Made by a program: the position numbers and the translations under genes | Source: Dialister sp. | Lineage (GTDB): Bacteria; Bacillota; Negativicutes; Veillonellales; Dialisteraceae | NCBI GenBank assembly: GCA_022722495.1 | Contig: JAIJLI010000003.1 | Coordinates: 1 to 40,817 of the forward strand | DNA: 40,817 nt | Direction: 5' to 3' | Notes under the pieces: generated by a model | Databases searched by the model: none | The model's input: the letters and a program-made list of their open reading frames with translations, nothing else | What the model was told of the DNA's origin: nothing | Shown: one piece after another, positions 1-9,502 of the stretch | Position numbering within the stretch: position 1 is the stretch's first letter | Layout: each line of letters starts with the position of its first letter

Positions 1-99
1 AAACCGAATGTATTGGATACCGCAAGAACCTCGTTGCGCACGGATTTCATTTCGTCCCCGGTCAATCCGGTGAACTGCTGCGTCAGTCGTGTGGCTTCC
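1..99. repeat. Terminal direct repeat, copy 1 (circular assembly overlap)
   Basis: These 99 bases are identical to 40719-40817. The repeat lies inside one continuous reading frame (tape measure) that reads through the joined ends without a shift. This fits an overlap of a circular assembly better than a biological terminal repeat. The unique genome length is then 40,718 bp. The sequence alone does not tell whether the virion DNA is circularly permuted or cos-ended. Confidence 0.95.
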
Positions 100-803
100 A
101 TCAATCCCTTGTTGTAGTCATACCACCATTTGAATGCCATTCCTGCGCCTGCCACACCTGCCATAGCGAGGAAATAAGGGTTGGTCAATAAGGAAAGAGC
201 CGTATTTTTCAACGCACCAAACTTTACCTTTAGGTCTTCCACGGACTTTCCCATTTCCATAACCTTTCCGATTCCAGTATCATCAACAACATCAAAACCG
301 AAAAACTCGGTGTTCTGCAGGTCGTCAGCCGCCTTCATCATGGAATCGTAATAGCTACCGACACTGCGCTGAAATCTTCCTGTAGCCTCCTCAGCCTCTT
401 TCAGTTCCTCTATCAAGTCTTGGATATGCTCCTGCATCTCCTGACCCTTGGAACTCTCACGCTCGGCACGGCTCATCTCATCGTAAGCCTTGGTGACATT
501 GGAAAGCTGGGCACGCAACTGCTTCAAGCTGCCCTCCTGCTCGTTCTCTGTGCGCACGTTGTTCTGGATTTCCTTCTGCAGGACACGCACGTTGTACTGG
601 TACTCCTTGATGGTTGCGTTGATGGCTTCCGTCTGAACCTTCATTTCGTTTGTCGTGATGGTCTTGTCTTTCTCCTGCTGCTGCAAGTCCTTGATGCTTG
701 CCTTCAACTGGTCTATCTTTTCCTTGTATCTGATGATGCCATAGATTGCATCCTCGTACTTGACCTTGATGTCAAGAATCTGCTGTTTGTCTTCACTTAC
801 CAT
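1..803 (-). CDS. Tail tape measure protein, N-terminal part (continues at 40718)
   Basis: The start codon is at 801-803 (MVSEDKQQ...), 11 bases after the end of the preceding tail gene. The frame runs leftward through base 1 and continues without interruption as the frame ending at 38396; the joined protein is about 1041 residues. This part is almost all charged heptad-like helix (residues ~1-165), followed by a hydrophobic stretch near residues 210-225 (YFLAMAGVAGAGMAF) and the sequence LTQQFTGLTG that joins the distal part. Tape measure proteins set tail length and are ejected during infection. The truncated look is caused only by the linear cut of a circular map. Confidence 0.9.
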   Translation of the reverse strand, partial: MVSEDKQQILDIKVKYEDAIYGIIRYKEKIDQLKASIKDLQQQEKDKTITTNEMKVQTEAINATIKEYQYNVRVLQKEIQNNVRTENEQEGSLKQLRAQLSNVTKAYDEMSRAERESSKGQEMQEHIQDLIEELKEAEEATGRFQRSVGSYYDSMMKAADDLQNTEFFGFDVVDDTGIGKVMEMGKSVEDLKVKFGALKNTALSLLTNPYFLAMAGVAGAGMAFKWWYDYNKGLMEATRLTQQFTGLTGDEMKSVRNEVLAVSNTFG

Positions 804-814
804 AGTTTTTTCTT

Positions 815-3151
815 TTAGTTGTTCAACTCTATCATTGTAACCTCACAATATCCGCTGCTTGTTGTCTTGATTTCAAGAACTGCAAAATACGCTCCGTACT
901 GCGCAAGGTACACTGGCTTCGTTTCGTCAAAATCTAGTATATCCAAATCCGACAGATTGAGCCGTTCCGTGATTACGTGCGCCCTGGCGATACTTGCTGC
1001 AAGCTGCTTGTACTTCGTATCGAATATGTTCTGAAGGTCAATACCAAATCGAAGTGCAGCTTGCTCCTTATCCTCTCTTAGCGTCATTATTCGCTCCTTG
1101 CATCCCTTATACTCTCCACCATTCTTCATGCCGAAAGAATCCAGTGTTCTTATCGGTATGCGGTTGTCATCGCTGGCTGCAAAAGGTAGCGTCCACGTGT
1201 CCTGCTCATAGTCCAAAGTCTGGTTGCTGATTACGAGGTCTGCATCATAGTCCCCGGTTGTCTCTTCGTCTTCCTTCCACTTGTAGCGGTTGTGTTGCAT
1301 AAAGTCTGAAACGGAATACTCGCTTTTCCGTGGTGCACCTTGGCGGTCATACGGAATGAGTTTTCCGCTCCAGTTGTAGGCATTCGCCTTGTTGCTCCAG
1401 ACGCTGGAAAACATAACGAACTGTACTTGCGTGCTATTTGTCAGCTGTCTAGGGAACGAGCCAGTTATCAAAGCCAGAAACTTAATGAAGTTTGTTATCT
1501 CGATTTCAGGCAGGTTTATGCCGATAGGGAAACTTCCACCAATCGGAACGCTGTCCCCACTCTTGACGCTCGCAGTGATTTTGCCGCCATAAACGGAAGG
1601 CATGTTGACTGTGTTTATTCCGTGCATGATAGTCTCAAACGTCAGTACATCGTCCTTCTTTAGCGATATAGTGTTTGTCCCTGCCGAAAGCAAATAAAGA
1701 TAGCCATCGATAGCATATCTGCGTAGTACGACCGGGTACTTAACCTGTCCATCCTCGTACTTCAAATCTCCGAACTCGTATTCCTGCGTGGATGCCTCAC
1801 CTCCAGTAGTACTTGGTGTTGTTACGGTCATTTTCACACCCATAGGCAACTGAATCTCCGCTGCGTCTTCAAACTGATGTCTGACGTAGTATTGCACTTG
1901 CACATCAAAGGTCAGTTCGCAATCCTTCGTTATCGTCAGTTTCTGTACATCGCTGCCAGTGCTTGGTGTGACTGACGTCAATGAGTTGTTGACGGAAAAG
2001 GAAAGTGCTCCCAGTCCGTCACGGCTCTTAACGTCTGCGGTCAGATTACCGATGATTGTCTTGTCGTCTGCCTTGTTGTTGATGATAGGCACAACGAGGT
2101 TGTTCAACATCTTCTTTGCTTCATCATCCTGCCAAACGAAAGATACGCCCGACTTCCTCGCTATCCTTGACAATAGCCAGTTTACGGTCACACATGGCTG
2201 CAAGAATTTTGGATAAGTCTTATATTCGTTCACCGCCACCTCATCGCCCACGAAATCCTCTTTATTATCGCCATCTATCATTTCGTACATAGGCGTAAGT
2301 CCGGTAACGGATAGCGATAAAGTATCATAATATTCGGCAGGCGCATTCACGACAAGATACGCAGCTCTCGTCTCTCCTCTGATGGTGTATACTTCCAGCG
2401 TCTCATCTTCTCCGCTCACGGATATAACCCGCATGTACTTATCCAGTACCGCATAGCTTCTATAATCGCCCTTTCCTTGCGCTTGCACATTTGCCGTTGA
2501 TGATGGCAAGAAGGGGATGAGAGCACAAATCGTGTCCGGTGCGTTCTCTATATTTCCACTGATGTACTTTCCTACCTCTGTGCCAGTTCTGATGCGTCCA
2601 CGGCTAGGCGGGTATTGTGTCGTGGTATACTTATTCCTCTGCACCAGATTAATACCAAAGTTATCTTTACTCTCAATTCGGTATGGATTGTAATAAGCAA
2701 AGAATATCCCCTTGCTCACGGCTTCCTCCCTTGTGTTCGGTGTGTTGTACTTTTCAAAAAGCACTCTGTCTGTCACTCCCAGTTCGTTCAGTTTCATTCC
2801 GCTCTCCAGTAGCTTCGTGAACGCTGGCATTATACCCCAATAGATTGAGGTCTCGATATTTTCCTCGATGCTCAGAACGTTCAAACGTCCGTCCTTGATA
2901 ATTTGAACACCTCCACGGAAATAACTGCACTTATGGAAAATATAGGGGTATCTGCTGCCGCTCTTCGGTCTGTCCGCTTGCTGCAATACTGAAAGATTAT
3001 GCACCGTCCGTGGTAACTGGATGGTGTACGTGTAGTTTGAGGTCATTTTTGTGACGTCACGAAAAAGGTTGCTCTTGATGTCGAGCACCACATCGGTGTT
3101 CTCCGGCAAGTCCATCAAAACACCGTCAATGTAAAGTTGCTGATCTATCAT
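815..3151 (-). CDS. Putative tail tip/baseplate-like protein (778 aa)
   Basis: A long protein with no signal peptide or membrane segment, rich in beta-strand-like alternating sequence and aromatic residues. It overlaps the upstream 365-aa gene by ATGA and ends 11 bases before the tape measure start, so the genes are probably translationally coupled. Size and place in the tail module suggest a tail-tip, hub or receptor-contacting structural protein. I recognise no catalytic motif. The assignment rests on context; a distal-tail or central-fibre role is equally possible. Confidence 0.6.
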   Translation of the reverse strand: MIDQQLYIDGVLMDLPENTDVVLDIKSNLFRDVTKMTSNYTYTIQLPRTVHNLSVLQQADRPKSGSRYPYIFHKCSYFRGGVQIIKDGRLNVLSIEENIETSIYWGIMPAFTKLLESGMKLNELGVTDRVLFEKYNTPNTREEAVSKGIFFAYYNPYRIESKDNFGINLVQRNKYTTTQYPPSRGRIRTGTEVGKYISGNIENAPDTICALIPFLPSSTANVQAQGKGDYRSYAVLDKYMRVISVSGEDETLEVYTIRGETRAAYLVVNAPAEYYDTLSLSVTGLTPMYEMIDGDNKEDFVGDEVAVNEYKTYPKFLQPCVTVNWLLSRIARKSGVSFVWQDDEAKKMLNNLVVPIINNKADDKTIIGNLTADVKSRDGLGALSFSVNNSLTSVTPSTGSDVQKLTITKDCELTFDVQVQYYVRHQFEDAAEIQLPMGVKMTVTTPSTTGGEASTQEYEFGDLKYEDGQVKYPVVLRRYAIDGYLYLLSAGTNTISLKKDDVLTFETIMHGINTVNMPSVYGGKITASVKSGDSVPIGGSFPIGINLPEIEITNFIKFLALITGSFPRQLTNSTQVQFVMFSSVWSNKANAYNWSGKLIPYDRQGAPRKSEYSVSDFMQHNRYKWKEDEETTGDYDADLVISNQTLDYEQDTWTLPFAASDDNRIPIRTLDSFGMKNGGEYKGCKERIMTLREDKEQAALRFGIDLQNIFDTKYKQLAASIARAHVITERLNLSDLDILDFDETKPVYLAQYGAYFAVLEIKTTSSGYCEVTMIELNN

Positions 3152-4245
3152 AGTCTCTGAACGTTAATGTTGTTAATAATCATTTCGCACACGAAATCCT
3201 GCAAGCAAGCTGTGCTCTTCGTGTAGCTTCCTGCCTTGATTGTTACGCTCATCCACTGGTCTTCCTCTTGCGTCCAGTCTCCCCCTAGGTACATGTCAAC
3301 GACTGGGCTGCTGGCTAGGTCTTGTAACATATCGAACGTATCACTGTCAACCAACGGAGCACAAAGTTTGATTGAGTCCGTACGATCATATCCCTGCCTT
3401 CTTCCATTATCGCCATAGTAGCCGTATAGATAATCGGCTAAATTGTTGCGTATGAAACTCAGGTCGCTGGCTATCTCCCTCGTTTCCTCCCCAGCCGCAA
3501 AGAGCCAATAGCGGATGAATCCGTGACGGTCAATCCAACGCAGATAGATACCACTCTCAGCATCGTCTCTGTCGATGCGTAACAATAGTGACTGCTTACC
3601 TCCGGTGGTTAATCTGAAAGTAAGGTCGAAAGTATTGTCAAACGTTCCCTGCTGAATCTCTCCATCATAATCGTATATGTTCCAGTATTTTGCGCCACTA
3701 GGCAATATGCCTGCGTAGAAATCCACCATACCGTTAACCGGAATCTTCAGTAGCTTATTGGGTGCTCCCTCGTAACCGATTAGTAGGTTTGCGTTCAACT
3801 TGCTTAAATATATGCCAAAGGTGAACGGATAATGAGTAAACCATGTAAGCCGTTTGTAGCCGTTCCACGTCTCCCCATACTTTGGTGCGCCCCAAACCAT
3901 GTTCGTAGTGAAATCGATGCTCGCAAGCTGTACGTTTCCGGCATCGTATGCGTTGACCTCGATACCCACGAGAATGTTTAGAACGCTGGAATCATAGCTT
4001 ATTGTCCAATCATAGGCTGCATGGATACGTCCGTCAAAAAGAGCTTGCACGTATGTCTTGAAGTCCGTTATGCAACTGCCGTTCAACGTTTCCACATTGT
4101 AGGAACGTTCTATGTTGTTATATCTGATTATTACCTCAATCCACGATAGGTTGCTTCCGCTCGCCTTGATGATGCAAGGCAAGAATGCGAAGCCTACAGC
4201 GTCCGGGTATTGGACCGTGATATTGTTTTTCTCTGTCTGTCTCAT
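3148..4245 (-). CDS. Putative tail structural protein (365 aa)
   Basis: Soluble, beta-rich protein with many Tyr/Trp residues (for example the WNIYDYDGEI region near residue 190 and YLYGYYGDNGRR near 270). It overlaps its upstream and downstream neighbours by 4 bases each, between a gp10-like tail completion gene and the 778-aa tail gene. The aromatic, strand-rich composition fits a tail-tip or carbohydrate-binding component, but I do not recognise a named family. Function is inferred from position only. Confidence 0.55.
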   Translation of the reverse strand: MRQTEKNNITVQYPDAVGFAFLPCIIKASGSNLSWIEVIIRYNNIERSYNVETLNGSCITDFKTYVQALFDGRIHAAYDWTISYDSSVLNILVGIEVNAYDAGNVQLASIDFTTNMVWGAPKYGETWNGYKRLTWFTHYPFTFGIYLSKLNANLLIGYEGAPNKLLKIPVNGMVDFYAGILPSGAKYWNIYDYDGEIQQGTFDNTFDLTFRLTTGGKQSLLLRIDRDDAESGIYLRWIDRHGFIRYWLFAAGEETREIASDLSFIRNNLADYLYGYYGDNGRRQGYDRTDSIKLCAPLVDSDTFDMLQDLASSPVVDMYLGGDWTQEEDQWMSVTIKAGSYTKSTACLQDFVCEMIINNINVQRL

Positions 4246-4775
4246 ACCGTCTCATTGTTTAGTTTGATACTTCCCACCGACTGGTGGATTAATGAAATAA
4301 GCCTCTGCCCCAGCCGCTTCATCGTGTCAGGCACAACATTGCTGTATACGTCAGCCCTGCCGCCCGTCCGGTGCAGTTTAGAACCCTTGTTGGCGATGGT
4401 GTGGGCGATGGCTCCTGCCATGCTCATGTCGCCACGCTCTTGTGGTGTATACTTGTGCTGCCGCTTGGTTTTGTAGGGGATAGGTCTGCCGTGCAGTCCC
4501 TTGTCTTTCATCCACTGCCGGATGATGCCAGCAAAGCCGTATGGTATCTTGCCTGCTCTTCGTCCGGTCTCCAGCACTCCGAATGGCTTGTGTCCCCAGA
4601 GGATGGTTTCTTCCTCGCTGGGCTGCTCCACCTTTAGGCTCGCTATGGTGCGCCCCGATGCGTTCTGTCCGTTGATTCTGATGTGGTTGATGATAAGCTG
4701 CCTTGCTCTCTCCACTTCCTCCCTCATTATCATCGATGCCGCCTTGGGGTCGAATTGAATGCCTCCCTTGCTCAT
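4242..4775 (-). CDS. HK97 gp10-like tail completion protein (putative)
   Basis: 177 residues. The N-terminal half is helical and charged. It is followed by the pattern SGRTIASLKVE...GHKPFGVLETGRRAG (about residues 40-75), where a Gly-rich phrase near 'FxExGRRAG' is typical of HK97 gp10-like head-tail joining/tail completion proteins. A basic stretch follows (YKTKRQHKYTPQERG). The start overlaps the end of the 143-aa gene by 4 bases. The gp10-like family acts at the head-tail interface. The match is by pattern, not alignment. Confidence 0.55.
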   Translation of the reverse strand: MSKGGIQFDPKAASMIMREEVERARQLIINHIRINGQNASGRTIASLKVEQPSEEETILWGHKPFGVLETGRRAGKIPYGFAGIIRQWMKDKGLHGRPIPYKTKRQHKYTPQERGDMSMAGAIAHTIANKGSKLHRTGGRADVYSNVVPDTMKRLGQRLISLIHQSVGSIKLNNETV

Positions 4776-5203
4776 ACCTCACACCCTCCTATGCTCTGTG
4801 TCAGCTGAAGGGAGTACATTACGCCCGACACGATCGTGCTCAGCCGCTCGATGATGGTCTCGTAGTACTGCTGCCCTTCCAGTGGTTCAAACTGGTGCGA
4901 CTGGTTGATGGCTCGTATCATCCTCGCCCCTGCCACCTTCATGCGGTCGATGCACTCTCCGTTGTCTTCTCCATCCGCTGCCCTTGGTACGGTGTCGAGA
5001 TAAGCCAGGGCAACGTTCACGGTGTCGTATACTCTGCCGTTGCGTATCTCTGTCGTGCCGCTGGCAGGGATAATGCACACGATAGCCGGGTAGCTTAGTT
5101 TCTCCAGCTTGGTGTCCGCTGTGTCCCAGTCCTCAAAAAGGTAGGTGTAGTCTGGTAGCGTGTCTGCTGCCAACTGCTTTAATGTTTCTCTTATTGTTTC
5201 CAT
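4772..5203 (-). CDS. Putative tail terminator/minor tail protein (143 aa)
   Basis: Small soluble acidic protein starting with a helical segment (METIRETLKQLAADTLPDY), then alternating strands and helices. Its size and position directly before a gp10-like gene match the place of tail-terminator (gpU-like) proteins in siphophage modules. No diagnostic motif is visible. It lies 3 bases after the 182-aa gene and overlaps the next gene by 4 bases, so it is part of one tightly packed operon. Confidence 0.45.
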   Translation of the reverse strand: METIRETLKQLAADTLPDYTYLFEDWDTADTKLEKLSYPAIVCIIPASGTTEIRNGRVYDTVNVALAYLDTVPRAADGEDNGECIDRMKVAGARMIRAINQSHQFEPLEGQQYYETIIERLSTIVSGVMYSLQLTQSIGGCEV

Positions 5204-5205
5204 AA

Positions 5206-5754
5206 TTATCTAGATTTACGTTTCATTTCCTCTGCCTGCAACTTCTGCAGGTTCCTCTCGTACACGCTTCTCTTGTTGTCCATCTCCATGCACTTGTAGA
5301 TGCGAAGCCATGGGGTCTTCAATACTTGGTCGTGGTCGCTGATGCCCATCCTTACCGCATACCAGTCCAGCATGCCGAACAGTCCGAACCGCAGGGTATC
5401 GATGCCTGCCTCCTTCTCCAGTCTCGTTGGCTTCGCTGTGTCTGTGCTCTCGAAAAGTTTATTGATGCGCTCGACCTCTGCTGTTACCCATCCGATGAGC
5501 ATAACGACATCAACCGCCCTAGCCTGCTCCACTTCCTTGTGGCTCAGACCGAGGACGGTTGTCACTATCTGATACAGACTTTCTTCGCTGTCCGGCAGCT
5601 GGGAAAGGTCTATCAGTTGCCCGATGGAAAGTCCGTTGAGATTGTCGGGCACTTGTTTTCCTCCGACAAACGCTGGTCGTGGCTGCTTGCCGATTTTATA
5701 GCTGGTGTGTCTTGCCACTGCCAGCCAATACTTGAATGTCGTGTTATTATCCAT
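5206..5754 (-). CDS. Hypothetical protein between terminase and tail genes (182 aa)
   Basis: Mostly helical, soluble, with a basic C-terminus (QAEEMKRKSR). It starts 20 bases after the terminase large subunit. The contents (LSIGQLIDLSQLPDSEES near residues 40-58, then long helices) fit a structural or chaperone-type protein. Tail assembly chaperones often occupy this place but no frameshift partner is visible. Family not recognised. Confidence 0.5.
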   Translation of the reverse strand: MDNNTTFKYWLAVARHTSYKIGKQPRPAFVGGKQVPDNLNGLSIGQLIDLSQLPDSEESLYQIVTTVLGLSHKEVEQARAVDVVMLIGWVTAEVERINKLFESTDTAKPTRLEKEAGIDTLRFGLFGMLDWYAVRMGISDHDQVLKTPWLRIYKCMEMDNKRSVYERNLQKLQAEEMKRKSR

Positions 5755-5773
5755 ACGCTTTATATTCTTGTTG

Positions 5774-6967
5774 TTATCTTTGCCTTAATACGTGCGCCCT
5801 AGCCGTTCCGTGACTTGCTACGGATAACTTCTTCAAGGCTACGTATCGTATTGCGTCTATGCCGTGGTTAAATGCGTCTATAGGCTGGTTCGTGGTCTCT
5901 CCATCCCTTGACTTCTTCCACTTGTATTGCTGCATGTTCCCGATGATACCGTGGCTGCGTCTTGTTATGTTGATTCGGAAACGCTTCAAGATGTCGATGC
6001 CGTTGTTGATACTGTCCGCTCCCTTGGTGCTGCCGATTATCCACAGCCCTCGGTTGTGTATCTCCTGAATGCTCTTAGGCTCTGCCGAATCCGCAATGAT
6101 AAGGTCTCGTTTCGTCCGTCCTTGTTCCTTGCATCGGTCTGCGATGTCATCGTTCGTCATTCCAGGCTGGTAGATTTCTTCGTCCACCCATAACTCTCCG
6201 TGCGCCAATATAACGTGCTCCAGCGCAGTTGGGTCGTTGGTGAATCCGAAGTCCATACCCCTGCATTCCATCTTCCACTCCTCACGTGGTGGCAGCTTGT
6301 CAACGATGCCCCAGTTGGTGAAGATAAGCCCGGTTATCTTTCCGGTCAATCCTCTTGCGTAAACTCTCCAAAGTTCGGGGTCGTCAATCTCTTCAATTTT
6401 CTTGTGCTCCTGCTCAGTCAGGAATCGGTTGTTTCGGTGGTCGCTCAGGATCAGTCGGCAGTCATCCCTGCCGATGATGTTGTTGTGCACCCAAAACCTT
6501 GCACTTGGATTATAGTCGATGAACACCTGCTTTCGGGTTCGGATGGCAAGCTGCCAGAAGACTTCGTAGGGCACACCGTTCGCCTCGTTCACGAAGAGAT
6601 AGTCACGCTTTCCGTTCTTAGCGTCCTGCGCATCCTGGTAACTCTTGAACTCGATGATTGAGCCGTTCTTTCCTCTGTAGCTGCTGTCGCTCTTGTTGTT
6701 CTTGAACCAGTCCAGCAACTCTGCCCTTGAGTGCAGTATGGTGTCGAGGTCTCGCATGGCTCCCACTTTCAAGTTCGGGAGGTCTTGACCGCACACCGTG
6801 ATAATTGCCCTGGGGTGTTCAAAAGAAAGCACTATAAGACGCTGCATGATGGTGTATGTCTTCCCCGAGGACGTGCCTCCTTGGTTTACGAGAAACCTTG
6901 GCTTCACGTCCGCATTCGGGTCATACAGTTCACCAATAACGTCAAATAGTGCCATACTTTCAAACAA
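5774..6967 (-). CDS. terL: Terminase large subunit
   Basis: 397 residues. The packaging ATPase has Walker A GGTSSGKT (residues 30-37), Walker B YLFVNE (123-128) with Glu128 as the likely catalytic acid, and a helicase-like motif region VFIDYNPSARFW (148-159). The C-terminal RNase H-like nuclease has acidic residues at Asp239 (GMDFGFTND), Asp293 (IIADSAEPK) and Asp364 or Asp371 (DAFNHGIDAIRY). It cuts concatemeric DNA and drives it into the prohead through the portal. The gene follows the small subunit by 32 bases. Intact and of normal length. Confidence 0.95.
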   Translation of the reverse strand: MFESMALFDVIGELYDPNADVKPRFLVNQGGTSSGKTYTIMQRLIVLSFEHPRAIITVCGQDLPNLKVGAMRDLDTILHSRAELLDWFKNNKSDSSYRGKNGSIIEFKSYQDAQDAKNGKRDYLFVNEANGVPYEVFWQLAIRTRKQVFIDYNPSARFWVHNNIIGRDDCRLILSDHRNNRFLTEQEHKKIEEIDDPELWRVYARGLTGKITGLIFTNWGIVDKLPPREEWKMECRGMDFGFTNDPTALEHVILAHGELWVDEEIYQPGMTNDDIADRCKEQGRTKRDLIIADSAEPKSIQEIHNRGLWIIGSTKGADSINNGIDILKRFRINITRRSHGIIGNMQQYKWKKSRDGETTNQPIDAFNHGIDAIRYVALKKLSVASHGTARAHVLRQR

Positions 6968-6999
6968 TAAAAACTTAAAACAAATTTATGGTAAAATTA

Positions 7000-7605
7000 T
7001 CATTCTCTGTCCAATCCCTCACGCTCGATTACTTCCTGCTCGCTGGATGCGCACTGGTGTCCAGAGTTGATGTAGCGTACCTCGATGCCGCCTTGGAATC
7101 CTGCGTTCAGGTCGAGCACGACCTTATCCAGTCCGAGCAGCTTGCAAATCTGCGTCTCTGCCTTGATGATGATGTCTAGGTAGCGTGGTTCTCCGAATCC
7201 TCGCTTCTCGGCATCGTACATTATCGCCTTGACGGTCTCGATTGAAATCTGCTTTCCTTGCTCATCTACGACTGGCTGTCCCTGCTGGGTCGATGTCTTT
7301 TCGTGGTAGTCTTCCTTGGATTTCTCCCAGGCTTCCCACGCTTCACGTATTACCAGCTTCAACCTTGCCACCTCGCTGGTTATTTTCTCGTCCGTGTCGG
7401 TCAGTCTCTCTTCCCTCCACTCCTTCAATAACCGCTGAATGTCGCAGTGTGCCTGATTGTATTTCGGTCTGTCGAGACGTTTGCGAACCTCTGCTGTGAT
7501 TTCTCGCTCCGTCCATCCCTTGCGGTATAGGGGTGCGATAATCTGCAGGCGGTTCTCGATGTCGATTTTCTGCGCTCGATGTTTGTTGTTATTACCTTGT
7601 GGCAT
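7000..7605 (-). CDS. terS: Terminase small subunit (putative)
   Basis: 201 residues, helical, directly upstream of the large subunit. The N-terminal region (about 15-60: IAPLYRKGWTEREITAEVRKRL) looks like a helix-turn-helix that could bind the packaging site. A long helical middle (EVARLKLVIREAWEAWEKSK, about 85-105) would form the oligomerisation core. The family recognises the pac or cos site and activates the large subunit. The assignment rests on the fold pattern plus adjacency to terL. Confidence 0.8.
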   Translation of the reverse strand: MPQGNNNKHRAQKIDIENRLQIIAPLYRKGWTEREITAEVRKRLDRPKYNQAHCDIQRLLKEWREERLTDTDEKITSEVARLKLVIREAWEAWEKSKEDYHEKTSTQQGQPVVDEQGKQISIETVKAIMYDAEKRGFGEPRYLDIIIKAETQICKLLGLDKVVLDLNAGFQGGIEVRYINSGHQCASSEQEVIEREGLDRE

Positions 7606-7617
7606 ACGATTCTTGAT

Positions 7618-8862
7618 TTAAAATTTCGCTCCGTTGTACTTGTATACGATGTTTCCCTCGCTGTCTCGTTCGTCAGCTGGCAACATTGCCCCTTCAAACA
7701 TCTTGTATGGCGAGTGCGCTGCCTGCGGATTGTTCCAGCACCACTTCATGTAGTCGGCTGCGCTCATCGTGTAATACTTCGAGTACTTCTCTCTTGTTCC
7801 CAGGTTCATCGCCTTCTCCAGTCTCGCCCTCAAAAGGTTCTCTGCATCCAGCTTGATGTCGCTCCACCTCACGTATCCCTTGCGCTTGCAAATGTTCAGT
7901 GCTTCGCACATCTGCCCCCTGCTGTAGTTCCACGTTGGCGGCAATCCGCAACAACTTCCGTTGTGGCAAAGTTCCTTGAAGTGTGCGTCCGATACATAAA
8001 AGCGCATTCCCAGCTGGTCGCAAAGTTCCTTCATGTTCCTGAAGAACGGTTCTTTGACCTTGCGGTTCAGTCTCAAATAGCCGGACTGTACGCTGTACTT
8101 CTTGTAGAATGCGAGAATGTCGAAACCTGCCATCTTGCTGATGGTAGGCAACAATTCCCTCAATGTCGGGCTTCTCGTTTCCAGGCAGAAGAATTCAGTG
8201 CTCAAAGCTGTAGCCCCTCTGTTGAATGCTTCCTTGATAAGGTCGAGGTACGTTGGCGTGCTCACTCCGATGATGAAGGGTCTCAGTCTCAGCGTTGCCC
8301 CTCCTGCCCCTGCATTGGCGATGCGCTCGATGGCTTCCAGTCTTGCTTGTGGGCTTTCAACCCCTCGCTCTATTACTCTAGCCTTCTCTGCATCGCTGGT
8401 GATGATTGAGAACTTGAAGTTCCAGTTCTTCTGCCCTCTGATCAAGTCCATGTATCGCTCATCCTTGGTGAACCATGCTCCCTTGGTCGAGAAGCAAAGC
8501 GGATAGTCTATATCCTTGAAGAAGCGCAAAAGCTCCAGTGTCGTTCCGTACTTCCGTTCGAAGTTGTCGAACTGGTCGCTCATGCTTCCCCACTGCATAA
8601 CCTTGCGAGCCTTGATGTATGGCGCAAAGTCTCCACCGTGCTTGTCGGGGTCAATGAACATTCGTTTGATGCGCTCAACGCTCACGTCTTTAACCTCCTT
8701 GTGCAGGTATTCCTTCTTCTTGCTGCCAATACCTCGCTGGTTCTGAGCAAAGCAATACATACAGCCAAAGCTGCAATTATTGTAAGTATCAAAAGCCATT
8801 GGCATTGAGCAGTCGGGAAACTCGTATGTTATTCTTGGCGTGTTGCCATAATGTTCTGCCAT
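7618..8862 (-). CDS. Radical SAM protein, phage Gp37/Gp68 (DUF5131)-like
   Basis: 414 residues. A CxxxCxxC cluster-binding motif (Cys30, Cys34, Cys37, within NNCSFGCMYCFAQ) marks a radical S-adenosylmethionine enzyme. Overall layout resembles the phage Gp37/Gp68 family, whose reaction is not established as far as I know. A second Cys-rich patch near residues 295-325 (NGSCCGLPPTWNY...CEALNIC) could hold an auxiliary iron-sulfur cluster. It lies between a P-loop kinase (4-base gap) and the terminase genes, next to two ParB-like genes. The substrate cannot be read from the sequence; a role in nucleotide or DNA modification is an inference from context. Confidence 0.8.
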   Translation of the reverse strand: MAEHYGNTPRITYEFPDCSMPMAFDTYNNCSFGCMYCFAQNQRGIGSKKKEYLHKEVKDVSVERIKRMFIDPDKHGGDFAPYIKARKVMQWGSMSDQFDNFERKYGTTLELLRFFKDIDYPLCFSTKGAWFTKDERYMDLIRGQKNWNFKFSIITSDAEKARVIERGVESPQARLEAIERIANAGAGGATLRLRPFIIGVSTPTYLDLIKEAFNRGATALSTEFFCLETRSPTLRELLPTISKMAGFDILAFYKKYSVQSGYLRLNRKVKEPFFRNMKELCDQLGMRFYVSDAHFKELCHNGSCCGLPPTWNYSRGQMCEALNICKRKGYVRWSDIKLDAENLLRARLEKAMNLGTREKYSKYYTMSAADYMKWCWNNPQAAHSPYKMFEGAMLPADERDSEGNIVYKYNGAKF

Positions 8863-8866
8863 ATCC

Positions 8867-9397
8867 TCATGAATTTATTTTGTTGATGATAAAGTCTGCG
8901 ATTTGGTCTGCTGTCTGCTTCGTGGTGTCTATCGCTACAACGTCACACCCCGCAGTTTGCCATTTCTTTGCCGAGTGTGCCGATTCTCGCTGTCCCCGGA
9001 TAATATCCTTGCTCAACGTTCCGTTCGACCGTTCTGCGAGCCTTTTCTGGATTTCTTCCAGGGGTGCGTATAAGAAAATTACAATCTGCCTGTCCGCATT
9101 GAACATTGCGTGCGTCAAGTTCGGACCCCAGCATTTAAGTCTCATTCCTTCGCAAATGATGCAGTCGGTGCTCTCCAGTGCCTTCTTCACGATGTCACGA
9201 AGTATGGTCGTACCGTTCAGGTTGTCAACACCTCCGTACTTAACATCGTATCGTCCTGCAAATGCAACTCCATCCTTGGTGCTGCTTATTCCGTTCGAAT
9301 AGCTTTCGATTCCACCAAAGCTTTCTATCAGCTTTCGGGCAACGGTGCTCTTTCCGCTGGCGTTGGTTCCAATGATAAAAACACAAGTCTTTCTCAT
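8867..9397 (-). CDS. P-loop kinase (AAA/nucleotide kinase-like)
   Basis: 176 residues with Walker A GTNASGKST (residues 10-18). A putative acidic metal-binding position follows strand IICEG (near residue 100), and a LID-like basic region carries RSNGTLSKDIIRGQRES (about 127-143). This is the layout of small nucleoside/nucleotide or zeta-toxin-like kinases. It sits 4 bases before the radical SAM gene, so the two are probably co-translated. Possible substrates are a nucleotide, a modified base or a small molecule. Nothing in the sequence decides this. Confidence 0.75.
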   Translation of the reverse strand: MRKTCVFIIGTNASGKSTVARKLIESFGGIESYSNGISSTKDGVAFAGRYDVKYGGVDNLNGTTILRDIVKKALESTDCIICEGMRLKCWGPNLTHAMFNADRQIVIFLYAPLEEIQKRLAERSNGTLSKDIIRGQRESAHSAKKWQTAGCDVVAIDTTKQTADQIADFIINKINS

Positions 9398-9502
9398 ATT
9401 CGAGTTATTTTTGTTAAATTTCGCCTCTGCCGGATTGAATTGTTCAGAGCGGATAGTTTATCCATTTCAAACGTTTCTCCGACTTAAACGCTAAATTTCC
9501 GA

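Noticed and set aside
420..818. 132-codon plus frame with leucine runs
   Set aside because: Antisense of the coiled-coil start of the tape measure protein.
4378..4782. Second minus frame over the gp10-like gene
   Set aside because: Low-complexity Gln/Arg/His composition and full overlap with a tightly coupled gene.
7579..8409. 276-codon plus frame opposite the radical SAM gene
   Set aside because: Antisense shadow with Leu/Val/Cys/His-rich sequence and no start context; the minus gene has a catalytic motif.
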